In this document: in pieces, positions 9,504 to 19,472 of the stretch | How positions within the stretch are numbered: the first letter of the stretch is position 1 | Layout: the number at the start of each line of letters is the position of its first letter | Assembly (NCBI GenBank): GCA_024639335.1 | Contig: JAHEIN010000008.1 | Location: 1 to 41,458, forward strand | Direction of reading: 5' to 3' | Source of the DNA: a bacterium | GTDB taxonomy: Bacteria; Actinomycetota; Acidimicrobiia; Spongiisociales; ZC4RG35 | DNA: 41,458 nucleotides | Program-made: the position numbers and the translations under genes | Notes under the pieces: generated by a model | What the model was told of the DNA's origin: nothing | Databases searched by the model: none | The model's input: the letters and a program-made list of their open reading frames with translations, nothing else

Positions 9504-10766
9504 TCAGGCCAGGAACAGCGTCGGCTCCTCCAGGTTCTCGACGACGGTCGCCAGAAACCTTCGGCCTCCGGAGCCGTCGATGACCCGATGGTCGTACGAC
9601 AGGGAGAGCGGCATCATCGGGGCGATCTCGAGCCGCCCGCCACGCGCCACCGGTGTGTGCTCCGCCTTGCCGACGCTGAGAATGCCGGTCGTCCCGTGCG
9701 GCACGATCGGGGTCCCGTACCCACCGCCGACGGCCCCGACGTTGGAGACGGTGAACGCCTGACCGCCCAAGGCCTGGGCAGGGAGCTGCCTGCTGCGAGC
9801 CAATCGAGAAAGGCGCGTGATCTCGGCGCTCAGTGCCACGAGATCATGCTTGCCAGGATCCTCGACCACGACCACCATGAGCCCATCGTCGGTATCGACT
9901 GCCACCCCGATGTGGATGCGTTCGGGATAGGTGAGCGTCTCACCGTCCAGGCGAGCCGCCATCTCTCGATGCTGCCCGAGTGCGGTCACGACCGCCTTGA
10001 CGATCATGGCATCCATCGAAACTGGAGCGTTCCTCCTCCGTTTCAGTGCTTCGCGGGATGCAAACAGACGCGTCACGTCGGCAGAATCGAACGCCGTCAC
10101 GTGCGGGATCTCCCGCCACGACGCCGAGACCCGCTCTCCGATCGTTCGGCGCAACTTCGACAGATGGACCACCTCACCCCGGTCCGAGGTGCCGGCCTCC
10201 CGCTGCGGCGGTCGTTCCTCGCCAACCGACGCAGACTGCTCGGCGCCTGCTGTGTCGTCTTCGGCTGCATCCGCCGGCGACGTGTCCTCTGCAGCTCTGC
10301 GGACGTCGTCTCGGGTGATACGGCCCTCCGCACCGGTGCCGGTCACCGATGCGAGGTCGACGTCGAGGTCCTTGGCCAGCCTCCGAACGACTGGGAGCGC
10401 TTCGATCGGCGTCGGCTCAGAGGTGGCAGAGGAGGCGGTCTGGCGAGGTGGGAGATCGACGGCTTGGTCGGAGAGCGTCCCCACGATCGGTGCCGACTCA
10501 CGTGACAGCGCGTCTGCCGGGGATTCGTCGACGGTCTGGATCGTCGCCAGCACCGCTCCGACCTCCAGCACGGTTCCCTCGGGTGCGCCGTGAGCGACCA
10601 CGACCCCCGCCCACGGCGTTGGGATCTCCATGAGCGCCTTGTCGGTCTCGATCTCGACGATCGACTGATCGACATCCACCGGGTCGCCTTCACCGACGAG
10701 CCATCGGATGATCTCGGCCTCGGTCAGGCCTTCGCCGATATCCGGGAGGAGGAACTCCTTGGCCAT
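9504..10766 (-). CDS. 2-oxo acid dehydrogenase E2 (dihydrolipoamide acyltransferase)
   Basis: Lipoyl domain IVEIETDKALMEIPTPWAG, E3/E1-binding domain, catalytic LSLSYDHRVIDGSGGRRFL. Confidence 0.93.
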   Translation of the reverse strand: MAKEFLLPDIGEGLTEAEIIRWLVGEGDPVDVDQSIVEIETDKALMEIPTPWAGVVVAHGAPEGTVLEVGAVLATIQTVDESPADALSRESAPIVGTLSDQAVDLPPRQTASSATSEPTPIEALPVVRRLAKDLDVDLASVTGTGAEGRITRDDVRRAAEDTSPADAAEDDTAGAEQSASVGEERPPQREAGTSDRGEVVHLSKLRRTIGERVSASWREIPHVTAFDSADVTRLFASREALKRRRNAPVSMDAMIVKAVVTALGQHREMAARLDGETLTYPERIHIGVAVDTDDGLMVVVVEDPGKHDLVALSAEITRLSRLARSRQLPAQALGGQAFTVSNVGAVGGGYGTPIVPHGTTGILSVGKAEHTPVARGGRLEIAPMMPLSLSYDHRVIDGSGGRRFLATVVENLEEPTLFLA

Positions 10767-10769
10767 CTG

Positions 10770-11750
10770 CTACACCGACTCTTCCACGGTCGATCGGGCA
10801 GCGGCCACTATCCGATCCGTGGATGGGAGGTACAGGTGCTCCGAACGCTTCAACGGAAAGACGGTGTCCCAACCGGTCACTCTCCGAACCGGCGCTGAAA
10901 GCGAGAAGATCGCCCGCTCGGAGATGAGGGCCGACACCTCCGACATGAAGCCGGCGGTTCGGGGTGCCTCGGAGACCAGCACGGCTCGACTGGTCTTCCG
11001 AACCGAGGAAAGGACTGCCTCGGTATCCAAGGGCGTCAACGTCCTGAGGTCGATCAGCTCGGTTGAGATCCCGTCGTCGGTCAGCCGCTTCACCGCCTCG
11101 CGACATTCCTTCATCATCGCCCCATACGAGATCAGGCTCAGGTCACGTCCCTCGTTCTCCACACTGGCAATCCCGATGTTCACGAACTCGGGTTCGTCCG
11201 CCAGTTCCTCCTTGACCGCCCGATACAGACGAATCGGCTCGAGAACGACCACCGGATCCGGGTCGTCGATGGCCGACCGCATCAGCCCGTAGGCGTCCGA
11301 CGGACGCGAAGGGGCGACCACCTTGAGTCCGGGGGTGTGCACATAGATCGCCTCGGCAGATTCGGAGTGGTGCTCGGCGGCGCCGATCCCCCCGCCGTAC
11401 GGGATGCGGATCACCATCGGCGCCGAGAAGCGATGACGGGATCGATTTCGGATCCGAGCGACGTGGTTGATGATCTGGTCGAACGCCGGATACGAGAAGC
11501 CCATGAACTGCATTTCGATCACCGGGCGCATTCCGGCGACCGCCATCCCGAACCCGACTCCGGCGATCCCGGACTCGGCCACGGGAGTGTCGACGACACG
11601 ATCGCCGCCGTGCCGGTCTCGAAGACCGTCGGTGATGCGGAACACCCCACCGGTCCTCCCGACATCCTCGCCCATCACGATCACGCGGTCGTCGGCAGCG
11701 AGTGCATCATCGAGTGCTCGATTCAGGGCTTGGGCGATGGTGGTCGTCAT
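10770..11750 (-). CDS. 2-oxo acid dehydrogenase E1 beta subunit
   Basis: MTTTIAQALNRALDDALAADDRVIVMGEDVGRTGGVFRITDGL; transketolase pyrimidine/C-terminal domains. Confidence 0.93.
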   Translation of the reverse strand: MTTTIAQALNRALDDALAADDRVIVMGEDVGRTGGVFRITDGLRDRHGGDRVVDTPVAESGIAGVGFGMAVAGMRPVIEMQFMGFSYPAFDQIINHVARIRNRSRHRFSAPMVIRIPYGGGIGAAEHHSESAEAIYVHTPGLKVVAPSRPSDAYGLMRSAIDDPDPVVVLEPIRLYRAVKEELADEPEFVNIGIASVENEGRDLSLISYGAMMKECREAVKRLTDDGISTELIDLRTLTPLDTEAVLSSVRKTSRAVLVSEAPRTAGFMSEVSALISERAIFSLSAPVRRVTGWDTVFPLKRSEHLYLPSTDRIVAAARSTVEESV

Positions 11751-12772
11751 GGCGCGGCCTTCGCCTCGGCGAGCTGTTCGGCCAGATGAGGCGGTATCTC
11801 GGCGAACATCGCCCCGAACATCTCCTCTGGTTCCGGCGCTCGCAGGCTCTCAGCGAGCACGATGGCACGCTCGACCTCGCTCGAGGCCTGCTCCTCGATG
11901 CGCATCTGCCAGTCTTCGTCCCATCTTCCCCGCTCTGAGAGATAGACCCTGAGGCGCTCGATCGGGTCGCGCCGCACCCACTCCTCGCGGTCGGCCTCGG
12001 ATCGATATCGACCCGGATCGTCAGCGGTGGTATGAGGCCCCATCCGATAGGTGACTGCCTCGATCAATGTTGGCCCCTCGCCACTCCGGGCTCGTCCGAC
12101 CGCCTCACGGGTGGCTGCATACACCGCGAAGACGTCGTTGCCGTCCACCCGCACGCCTGGCATCCCATAGGCGATCGCCTTCTCGGCGATCGTCTCCGTG
12201 GCGGTCTGCTCTGCCGTCGGAAGTGAGATGGCCCAACCGTTGTTCTGACACACGAAGACGGTCCCCACCTTCTGAACGGCCGCCATGTTCATCGCCTCGT
12301 GAAAGTCGCCCTCCGAGGTCGCTCCATCTCCGAAATAGGTGAGAGCGATCCGCGACGACCCCTGCAGGCGCTCAGCCCAGGCGAGGCCGACGGCATGGAC
12401 CATGTGCCCGCCGACCGTGATCGATGGCGGCAGCACATTGACGTGCTCGGGTACCCGGCCACCGTGTTCGTGACCGGTACGGCCTGCGAACAGGAGTTCC
12501 ATGGGGTAGGCCTGCATCCACATCGCGGCGGCATCCCGATAGGTTCCGACCATCCAGTCGTCGACCTCGAGCGCCGCAGCGCTCCCCGCCTGGGCCGCTT
12601 CCTGACCCTCGAACGGTGCGTAGGTGGCGAGGCGACCCTGCTTCTGGAGGGCCATCGACTTTCGGTCGTACGTCCGCGCGAAGACCATCGCCCGGTACAG
12701 GCGGGAGGCGAGAGCGTCGTCCATCGGCGCCTCGTCGACCAGCGCCCCGCTCGGAGTCAGAATCTGCCTCAT
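11747..12772 (-). CDS. 2-oxo acid dehydrogenase E1 alpha subunit
   Basis: MRQILTPSGALVDEAP...FEGQEAAQAGSAAAL; TPP motif GDGATSEGDFHEAMNMAAVQKVGTVFVCQNNGWAIS; 4-bp overlap with E1 beta. Confidence 0.93.
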   Translation of the reverse strand: MRQILTPSGALVDEAPMDDALASRLYRAMVFARTYDRKSMALQKQGRLATYAPFEGQEAAQAGSAAALEVDDWMVGTYRDAAAMWMQAYPMELLFAGRTGHEHGGRVPEHVNVLPPSITVGGHMVHAVGLAWAERLQGSSRIALTYFGDGATSEGDFHEAMNMAAVQKVGTVFVCQNNGWAISLPTAEQTATETIAEKAIAYGMPGVRVDGNDVFAVYAATREAVGRARSGEGPTLIEAVTYRMGPHTTADDPGRYRSEADREEWVRRDPIERLRVYLSERGRWDEDWQMRIEEQASSEVERAIVLAESLRAPEPEEMFGAMFAEIPPHLAEQLAEAKAAP

Positions 12773-12780
12773 ACGCGGGG

Positions 12781-12786
12781 ACGTTA
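12781..12786 (-). promoter_or_regulatory. Leaderless -10 candidate TAACGT-N8-ATG
   Basis: Upstream of E1 alpha. Confidence 0.5.
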
Positions 12787-12821
12787 GCGCACCGGTGAAC
12801 CGCACTCGCTCAGCTCGGGGT

Positions 12822-12947
12822 GGACAGTTCACGGTTCACAGTCCACCGGATCAGGACCTGAACACGAGCGGTCAGATCATCCATGATCCGGACCTTCGCG
12901 AGCACCTGCCGCCGCAGGCAACTGTCGACTGACAACTGTGAACTGTC
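12822..12947. repeat. Inverted pair of heptad arrays enclosing nested inverted repeats
   Basis: GGACAGT TCACGGT TCACAGT (12822-12842) and AACTGTC GACTGAC AACTGTG AACTGTC (12920-12947). Confidence 0.7.
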
Positions 12948-15237
12948 AACTCGTCGTTGCCAGCGTCTCCTCGAGCTCTTCTTCGGTCATGAGTACCTCG
13001 CGTGCCTTCGAGCCCTGGCTGGGCCCGACCACACCACGCTGTTCGAGGATGTCCATGATCCGGCCCGCCCGGGCGAACCCGACACGCAGCTTGCGTTGGA
13101 GCATCGACGTCGAGCCCAGCTGGCTCCGCACGACGAGCTCGGTCGCCTGCCGCGCCAGCGCGTCGTCCTCGTCGTCGACCTCTCCCATGTCCTTGGCGGC
13201 CGCCTCCGCTGCCACCTCGAGGACCTCCTTGTCCTTGTACTGCGCCTCACGCTGCGCCTTGACCCAGTCGACCACGGCGTGGATCTCGGACTCTCGTACC
13301 CAGGCGCCCTGGATCCGATTGGGACGCGGCTCCTGTGCGGTGACGATCAACATGTCACCCATGCCGACCAGCTTCTCCGCGCCGGCAGAGTCGAGAATGA
13401 CGCGGGAGTCGGTGGTCGAAGCCACGCTGAATGCCATACGCGACGGGACGTTGGCCTTGATCACACCGGTGATCACGTTGACCGACGGACGCTGCGTGGC
13501 CAAGACCAGATGGATGCCGACCGCGCGAGCCATCTGGGCGATCCTCACGATCGAATCCTCGACCTCTTTGCCGGCGACCATCATCAGGTCGTTCAACTCG
13601 TCGACCAGTACCACGATGTACGGGAAGCGATCGAACTGCTCTTCGTCGAGCTCACCCCGATCCAACTTCTCCCGATAGCCGGTGATGTCTCTGGTCCCGG
13701 CATCGGCGACGAGGTCGTAGCGTCGATCCATCTCGGCGACCGCCCATTTCAAGGCGTCGTTCGCCTTCTTGGGGTTGGTGATCACCCGCGTGAGCAGGTG
13801 TGGAACACCGTTGTACTGACCGAGCTCGACACGCTTGGGGTCGACCATGATCAGCCGCACATCGTCCGGCGTGGCACGCATCAGCAGCGATGTCACCAGT
13901 GAGTTGATCGCCGACGACTTCCCGGCGCCGGTCGCCCCGGCGATGAGAACGTGGGGGAGCTCCGAGAGGTTCAGGAGCTTCGGGGCGCCCGAGATGTCCA
14001 TGCCGAGGCCGATGGACAGGGGATGCGTCACGGCCTCGGCTTCGGGGCTGCGCAGGATGTCGCCAAGGCTCACGAGACGGCGCTTCTTGTTCGGCACCTC
14101 GACCCCGATCGCGCTCTTACCCGGGATCGGCACGAGTAGCCGCACATCGGGCGTTGCCAGGGCGTAGGCGATGTCATGGCTCAGGTTCGAGACCTTGTTG
14201 ACCTTGACGCCGGGAGCCAACTCCACCTCGTAGCGAGTGACGGTCGGCCCAGGCACGATCTTGGTGAGCATGGCGTCGACCCCGTGCTGATGGAGGGTCT
14301 CCTCGAGCGCTTTGGCGGTGTCTTCGAGCAGACGCCGATTGTGCTCTTCACCGCCTCCGTGCTCGAGCAGATCGAGCGGAGGCAATCGATAGCCGTCGCT
14401 CCCGTGCTCGACGACCGGCTGAGGCGCCGGCTTCGGCTTCGGCTTCGGCTTGGCGGCCGCCGGCTTCTCCGGCTTCGGCTCGGCCTTGGCCTTGGCAGGG
14501 CGAGCAGGCTTCGCTGCCGCGTGACGGGCGCGAGGACGCCCCACCGGCAGTGCGGTCTGCCGCTGAGCGGATGCGGTCCGCAAACCCGATGCGAATCCCC
14601 GGAGAGACCTCCAGAGGTCGCCGATGGCCACGAGGACCTCGCGGACCGAAGTGCGCGTGACAACGAGGACTCCGGCCGAGATCACCGCCGCCAGGATCAC
14701 GAAGGCTCCGGGTGTCCCGAGCGCGCGACGGAGAGGAAACGCGAGAAGCGAACCGACCGCGCCACCGCGCTCTCGGACCAGTTCGACGTTGTCGGCCAGC
14801 GAGACGGCACCCGTCAAGAGGTGGAAGACGGCGAGTGAGCCGACGAACACGGCGACCGCACCGACGACCAGGCGTCCGGCGCCGTCCGAACGTCGGCCCA
14901 ACGCCAGCACCATCCCGACGCCGACCAGCATCGGAGGCAGGGCATAGGACCAGACACCGAACAGGAAGGTGAGCCCGGTGTCGAGGAAACGGCCCACCGG
15001 GCCGGCCTGTCCGAAAAACGCCAGTGTGACGAGGATGGCAAAGACCACCATCGTCATCCCCCAAACGTCGTCCGCTTGGCGACCGAGCCGTTCCCGGAGA
15101 AAGGATCTCATCGATTCCAGCGTGAACCGTGAGCTCTTCTTGGCCTGCGGGGTCGGCTTCGAGGCCTTCTTGGTCTTGGAGTTCGACACCCGTTTCCGCC
15201 CATGACTCCCCTTCCGGGTGGGTGTCTTAGTAGCCAT
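12946..15237 (-). CDS. ftsK: DNA translocase FtsK/SpoIIIE
   Basis: Four N-terminal TM helices, Ala/Lys/Pro linker, Walker A IAGATGAGKSSAINSLV, C-terminal winged-helix gamma domain. Confidence 0.95.
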   Translation of the reverse strand: MATKTPTRKGSHGRKRVSNSKTKKASKPTPQAKKSSRFTLESMRSFLRERLGRQADDVWGMTMVVFAILVTLAFFGQAGPVGRFLDTGLTFLFGVWSYALPPMLVGVGMVLALGRRSDGAGRLVVGAVAVFVGSLAVFHLLTGAVSLADNVELVRERGGAVGSLLAFPLRRALGTPGAFVILAAVISAGVLVVTRTSVREVLVAIGDLWRSLRGFASGLRTASAQRQTALPVGRPRARHAAAKPARPAKAKAEPKPEKPAAAKPKPKPKPAPQPVVEHGSDGYRLPPLDLLEHGGGEEHNRRLLEDTAKALEETLHQHGVDAMLTKIVPGPTVTRYEVELAPGVKVNKVSNLSHDIAYALATPDVRLLVPIPGKSAIGVEVPNKKRRLVSLGDILRSPEAEAVTHPLSIGLGMDISGAPKLLNLSELPHVLIAGATGAGKSSAINSLVTSLLMRATPDDVRLIMVDPKRVELGQYNGVPHLLTRVITNPKKANDALKWAVAEMDRRYDLVADAGTRDITGYREKLDRGELDEEQFDRFPYIVVLVDELNDLMMVAGKEVEDSIVRIAQMARAVGIHLVLATQRPSVNVITGVIKANVPSRMAFSVASTTDSRVILDSAGAEKLVGMGDMLIVTAQEPRPNRIQGAWVRESEIHAVVDWVKAQREAQYKDKEVLEVAAEAAAKDMGEVDDEDDALARQATELVVRSQLGSTSMLQRKLRVGFARAGRIMDILEQRGVVGPSQGSKAREVLMTEEELEETLATTS

Positions 15238-15246
15238 GTGCCCCGA

Positions 15247-15252
15247 ACCCTA
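15247..15252 (-). promoter_or_regulatory. -10 candidate TAGGGT-N9-ATG
   Basis: Upstream of ftsK. Confidence 0.45.
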
Positions 15253-15476
15253 CCGGCATGCCATTGATCGACCAACAACCCTCCGCGCGAACTTCGCGCA
15301 ATCCGCGCGAACAGCCCGGCCGGCGTCGATTTCCCCGTTTCCGACTCCCAGACTCGACACGGGGAGTACCAACGTCGCCTCTCATCTGAAGTCCCCTCGG
15401 TGGTGTCGACCTTGGACGCCGCGTCATGTCCCGGAGTTCCCGCCCGACGCAGGGCTCAACGCTCGGAGCCGAGCGC

Positions 15477-15920
15477 TCAACAAGGCAGGTCGAGGATCCT
15501 CGGCCAGGCTTCTACTCGGGAGCCGTCGACCAGATAGACATACTGATCGGAGTCGCCACCGAGCCAGATGGTGTACGGACCCACTTCGAAGCCGGAGAAT
15601 CGGGCATCCCGGTCGAGTGAGGAGCGACCGTCGTAGGGCGCCTCCAGCTCGACGGGTGGAATCACTTCATCGGGGTCGCGAACGTAGACGCGGGTCTCGC
15701 CGGGTTCGAGGTCGCCGAGCGGATGTCGGATCTCGATGACCGCGACCAGATCGGACCCGCACTCGGGAGCGCCCCGAACCGTCACCGGACCGTTCCCGCC
15801 GATCGGCTCGCCGCCTTCGCCGATGACGACGGCGCCCTCGGGGTCCAGTACGACCGGACCGCCGTCGCATGCCCCAAGCAGCAGCGCCGCAGCCGCGACC
15901 AGCGCGGCCCGGCGGCTCAC
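15477..15920 (-). CDS. Putative lipoprotein
   Basis: MSRRAALVAAAALLLGACDGG: signal peptide with LLGAC lipobox; 4-bp overlap with rnj. Confidence 0.75.
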   Translation of the reverse strand: MSRRAALVAAAALLLGACDGGPVVLDPEGAVVIGEGGEPIGGNGPVTVRGAPECGSDLVAVIEIRHPLGDLEPGETRVYVRDPDEVIPPVELEAPYDGRSSLDRDARFSGFEVGPYTIWLGGDSDQYVYLVDGSRVEAWPRILDLPC

Positions 15921-17548
15921 AGCTCGATGACCACCGGAAGGATCACTGGCTTCCTCGACAGCTCGGCGCGCAACACCCGCTGGGCGGCCTGCTTCACCGT
16001 TTGTTGAATCGCCGAGTGGTCATAGCTCCCGGCCCCCGATCGGTCCTGGACCGCCTGATGGACTGCCTGACCTGCCTTCTCCAGGATCCCTTCGGGCTCG
16101 CCCATGACCCCGTGGCTGTCCAGATCCGGTCCGTAGACGATCTCACCGGTCTCGTGCTTCACGGCGACCGTCACGACGACCACGCCTTCGTCGGCGAGAT
16201 GCCCGCGATCACGAAGCACGCCCTTCTGCACATCGCCGTAACTGTCGCCATCGAGGTAGACGTAGCCGGCGGGCACCGTACGCCGTTCCACCCGAGTCGT
16301 GTCGCCGTCGACGATCACTGCGTCACCGTCTTCGAGCACATCGACCCAGGGAACATCCATCATCCGAGCGAGCCGGGCGTGTGCCGCGAGGTGGCGGTAC
16401 TCACCGTGGACGGGAACGAATGCCTTGGGCCGCACCACATTGAGGAAAGTCAGGAGCTCCTCGCGGTTGGCGTGCCCGGAGACGTGCACGTTGGCGTTCC
16501 GACCGTGGAAGACGGTCGCACCCCGTTTGATCAGGCGGGAGATCACCTTCGAGACGGCCGTCTCGTTCCCAGGGATCGGAGTGGCACTGATGAGGATGGT
16601 GTCGCTGTCGGTCAGGTCGACGAACTTGTGCCTCCCCTGCGCCATGAGTGACAGTGCTGCGAACGGCTCGCCCTGGCTCCCGGTTGTGATCAGCAGCTGC
16701 TTCTGCTCTGGCAGCTTCATGAGGTCCTTGATGTCGACCACCGAGTCCTCCGGGAGATCGAGCACACCGAGCTCTCGGCCGACATCGGTGTTGCGATGCA
16801 TCGACCGACCGAAGAACGCCACCTTCCGGCCGGTCGAGATGCCGGCGTCGGCGATCTGCTGCACCCTGTGGACGTGTGAAGAGAAGCAAGCTGCGATCAC
16901 TCGTGCGGGACTGTCCCGGATGATGTCGCGAATCGGGTCCCCGAGGGAGGACTCCGACGGCACGAACCCCGGGTTCTCGGCGTTGGTGGAGTCGGAGAGC
17001 AACAAGCGGACGTCTCCGAGCTCGGCGAAGGCCGCCAGATCGGTTGGACGGCCATCGATCGGCGTCGGGTCCAGCTTGAAGTCGCCCGAATGGACGATGA
17101 TCCCCTCGGATGTGTCGAAGGCGATCGCCGACGCGTCGGGGACGGAGTGACTGACCGGGATCATCTTGAAGGTGAACGGACCGTGCTTGCGCCACTCGAG
17201 CTGTTCGACGGGATGGAGATGCGCTTCGATCCCCATCTCCTCGATCCGGCCGCGAGCCAGCTCCAGGGTCAACTTCGTTCCATAGACCGGCACGTTGATG
17301 TCCCTCAGGAAATAGGCGAGGGCACCGATGTGATCCTCATGTCCATGGGTGAGGGCGACGAACTCGACATCCCCTGCCCGTTCGGTCATCCAGCTCCAGT
17401 CGGCGAACACCAGGTCCACGCCGAGCATGTCCTCTTCGGGGAACATCAGGCCGCAGTCGATCAGGGCGAGTTTCCCGTCGATCTCGATGGCGGCGGAGTT
17501 CCGCCCGATCTCACCGAGACCACCGAGGAAGGTGATACGAACACTCAT
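15917..17548 (-). CDS. rnj: Ribonuclease J
   Basis: MSVRITFLGGLGEIGRNSAAIE...LTHGHEDHIGALAYFL; metallo-beta-lactamase/beta-CASP architecture. Confidence 0.95.
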   Translation of the reverse strand: MSVRITFLGGLGEIGRNSAAIEIDGKLALIDCGLMFPEEDMLGVDLVFADWSWMTERAGDVEFVALTHGHEDHIGALAYFLRDINVPVYGTKLTLELARGRIEEMGIEAHLHPVEQLEWRKHGPFTFKMIPVSHSVPDASAIAFDTSEGIIVHSGDFKLDPTPIDGRPTDLAAFAELGDVRLLLSDSTNAENPGFVPSESSLGDPIRDIIRDSPARVIAACFSSHVHRVQQIADAGISTGRKVAFFGRSMHRNTDVGRELGVLDLPEDSVVDIKDLMKLPEQKQLLITTGSQGEPFAALSLMAQGRHKFVDLTDSDTILISATPIPGNETAVSKVISRLIKRGATVFHGRNANVHVSGHANREELLTFLNVVRPKAFVPVHGEYRHLAAHARLARMMDVPWVDVLEDGDAVIVDGDTTRVERRTVPAGYVYLDGDSYGDVQKGVLRDRGHLADEGVVVVTVAVKHETGEIVYGPDLDSHGVMGEPEGILEKAGQAVHQAVQDRSGAGSYDHSAIQQTVKQAAQRVLRAELSRKPVILPVVIEL

Positions 17549-17583
17549 TGAATCTCCAGAGCTAGCTTCGGATGTCGCCGTGG

Positions 17584-18468
17584 TCAGGCGGTGGCGTCTT
17601 GCAGGGCTGCCAGTGCAGCCCCCACACCTTCGACGGTCGAACCGAGCGCCTCGGCGAGTGGGAGGCGAGGCGCACCCACCGGCCCCCAGTACTTCGAAAG
17701 CGCAGCCTTGACAGGTGCGGGATTCGATTCGACGAACAGCGCAGAACACAACGGCAACAGCAGGTGGTGCAGCCTACGTGCCTCGGAGAGATTCCCCGCA
17801 TGCATCGCACCGACCATCGCCGCGACCTGCTTGCCGGCGAGGTGACTGACGACCGACACGACACCGACGGCGCCGACCGCCATCATCGGCATCGTGTAGG
17901 AATCCTGCCCCGAGTACACGGGCAGCCCGGGGGCCGTCGCCACGGTGTCCGACGTGTGATCGATGTCCATGACGGCATCCTTGACTGCGACGATGTTGTC
18001 GTGTCCTGCGAGTTCGGCGAGCGTCGCTACCTCGATCAGGCGACCCGTCCGGCCGGGGATGTTGTAGAGCATCACCGGGACATCGGTAGCGTCGGCGATC
18101 GCCGTGAAATGCGCGATGAGACCGCGCTGCTCGGGCTTCGAGTAGTACGGAGTGACGGCCACCAGGCCGTTGGCTCCGGCGTCGGCGGCCCGCTTGCTGA
18201 GCTCGACCGACTTGGCGGTGTCGTAGGTCCCGGATCCGATGAGGATCTGTACCGAGTCGCCCACCGCCCGGCGTACCGAGTGGACGAGACCGATCTTCTC
18301 GTCATCGGTCAGGGTCGGCGACTCACCGGTGGTCCCCGCCACGAACACTGCGTCGGATCCGTTCTCGACGAGATGCCGCGAAAGGCGGGCCAGTGAATCT
18401 TCGTCGACCCGGCCGTCGCCTGTGAACGGCGTGATCATCGCCGTCACAACCCGTCCGAAGGGAGTCAT
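17584..18468 (-). CDS. dapA: 4-hydroxy-tetrahydrodipicolinate synthase
   Basis: FVAGTTGESPTLTDDEK, VTPYYSKPEQRGLIAHF, MLYNIPGRTG, VAVKDA. Confidence 0.95.
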   Translation of the reverse strand: MTPFGRVVTAMITPFTGDGRVDEDSLARLSRHLVENGSDAVFVAGTTGESPTLTDDEKIGLVHSVRRAVGDSVQILIGSGTYDTAKSVELSKRAADAGANGLVAVTPYYSKPEQRGLIAHFTAIADATDVPVMLYNIPGRTGRLIEVATLAELAGHDNIVAVKDAVMDIDHTSDTVATAPGLPVYSGQDSYTMPMMAVGAVGVVSVVSHLAGKQVAAMVGAMHAGNLSEARRLHHLLLPLCSALFVESNPAPVKAALSKYWGPVGAPRLPLAEALGSTVEGVGAALAALQDATA

Positions 18469-18562
18469 GGGGTCCTCGTTCTCTCTCGACTCGAAAGAAG
18501 CTTACCCACCGGCCGGAAGCCCTCCGGCGTTGACGACGCCCAGAGTTGGTGTCGTCCACGAG

Positions 18563-18568
18563 TACATT
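18563..18568 (+). promoter_or_regulatory. Leaderless -10 candidate TACATT-N7-ATG
   Basis: Upstream of the thioredoxin gene. Confidence 0.55.
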
Positions 18569-18575
18569 TGTGTGC

Positions 18576-19406
18576 ATGGTTTCAAGCGTGATGGATGTCA
18601 CATCCGAAGACTTCGCAACGACGGTTCTCCAGACGTCACACCAGATCCCGGTGGTCGTCGATCTCTGGGCGGAGTGGTGCGGGCCGTGCAAGGTACTGGG
18701 CCCGGTGCTCGAGAGGGCAGCCGGGGAGGGCGGCGGACGGTGGATGCTCGCCAAACTCGACGTCGATCAGAACCCTGAGCTCGCCCAACAGTTCGGCGTG
18801 CAGGGCATCCCCACGGTCGTTGCCTTCAAGGACGGAGAGGAGGTCGACAGGTTCACGGGGGCACTTCCGGAGGCGCAGGTCAGAGCCTTCATCGAGCGTC
18901 TCCTGCCATCGGAGCTCGACCTGGCCACCGTCGAGGGCGACGCAGCCCTCGACGCCGGGGACGAAGAGAAGGCGGCGGAGATCTATCGAACGGTGCTCGC
19001 CTCGGATCCGACCCATCAGGACGCCGGCCTCTCCCTCGCCGGATTGCTCCTCGAGGACGACGATCGCCAGGGAGCGCTCGACGTGCTCGGCCGCCTCGCC
19101 CCGACCGAAGCCGTCAAGCAGCTCCAGGCCTACGCCCGCTTGGGAAGCGAGAGCGTCGAGCTCGGGGCACTCGAGGCCGCGGCTGCGACCGGAGGGCCGG
19201 GTGATCGTCTTGCGCTCGGTCGAGGCCAGGCGGCTTCTGGAGAGTCGGAGTCGGCGATCGCAACGCTGATGGGCGTGATCGGCGAGCGAACGGAACCCGA
19301 ATCCGACGAGGCGCGGGCGACGCTGCTCGATGTGTTCGAGTTGCTCGGAAACGAGAACCCCGCGGTGGCCGACGCTCGTCGGCGACTGGCAAACGGGCTG
19401 TACTGA
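18576..19406 (+). CDS. Thioredoxin/TPR protein (CnoX/YbbN-like)
   Basis: VVDLWAEWCGPCKVLGPVLE plus C-terminal TPR-like repeats. Confidence 0.85.
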   Translation: MVSSVMDVTSEDFATTVLQTSHQIPVVVDLWAEWCGPCKVLGPVLERAAGEGGGRWMLAKLDVDQNPELAQQFGVQGIPTVVAFKDGEEVDRFTGALPEAQVRAFIERLLPSELDLATVEGDAALDAGDEEKAAEIYRTVLASDPTHQDAGLSLAGLLLEDDDRQGALDVLGRLAPTEAVKQLQAYARLGSESVELGALEAAAATGGPGDRLALGRGQAASGESESAIATLMGVIGERTEPESDEARATLLDVFELLGNENPAVADARRRLANGLY

Positions 19407-19472
19407 ACTCCGAATCCCGAGAAGCGACCTGCGCTGCCTACGCTGTTGGCTGCCCACCGTGAGGACCCAGAA

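Noticed and set aside
9504-12772. Incomplete dehydrogenase complex (missing E3) as a novelty
   Set aside because: E3 (lpd) is commonly encoded elsewhere and shared; ordinary arrangement.
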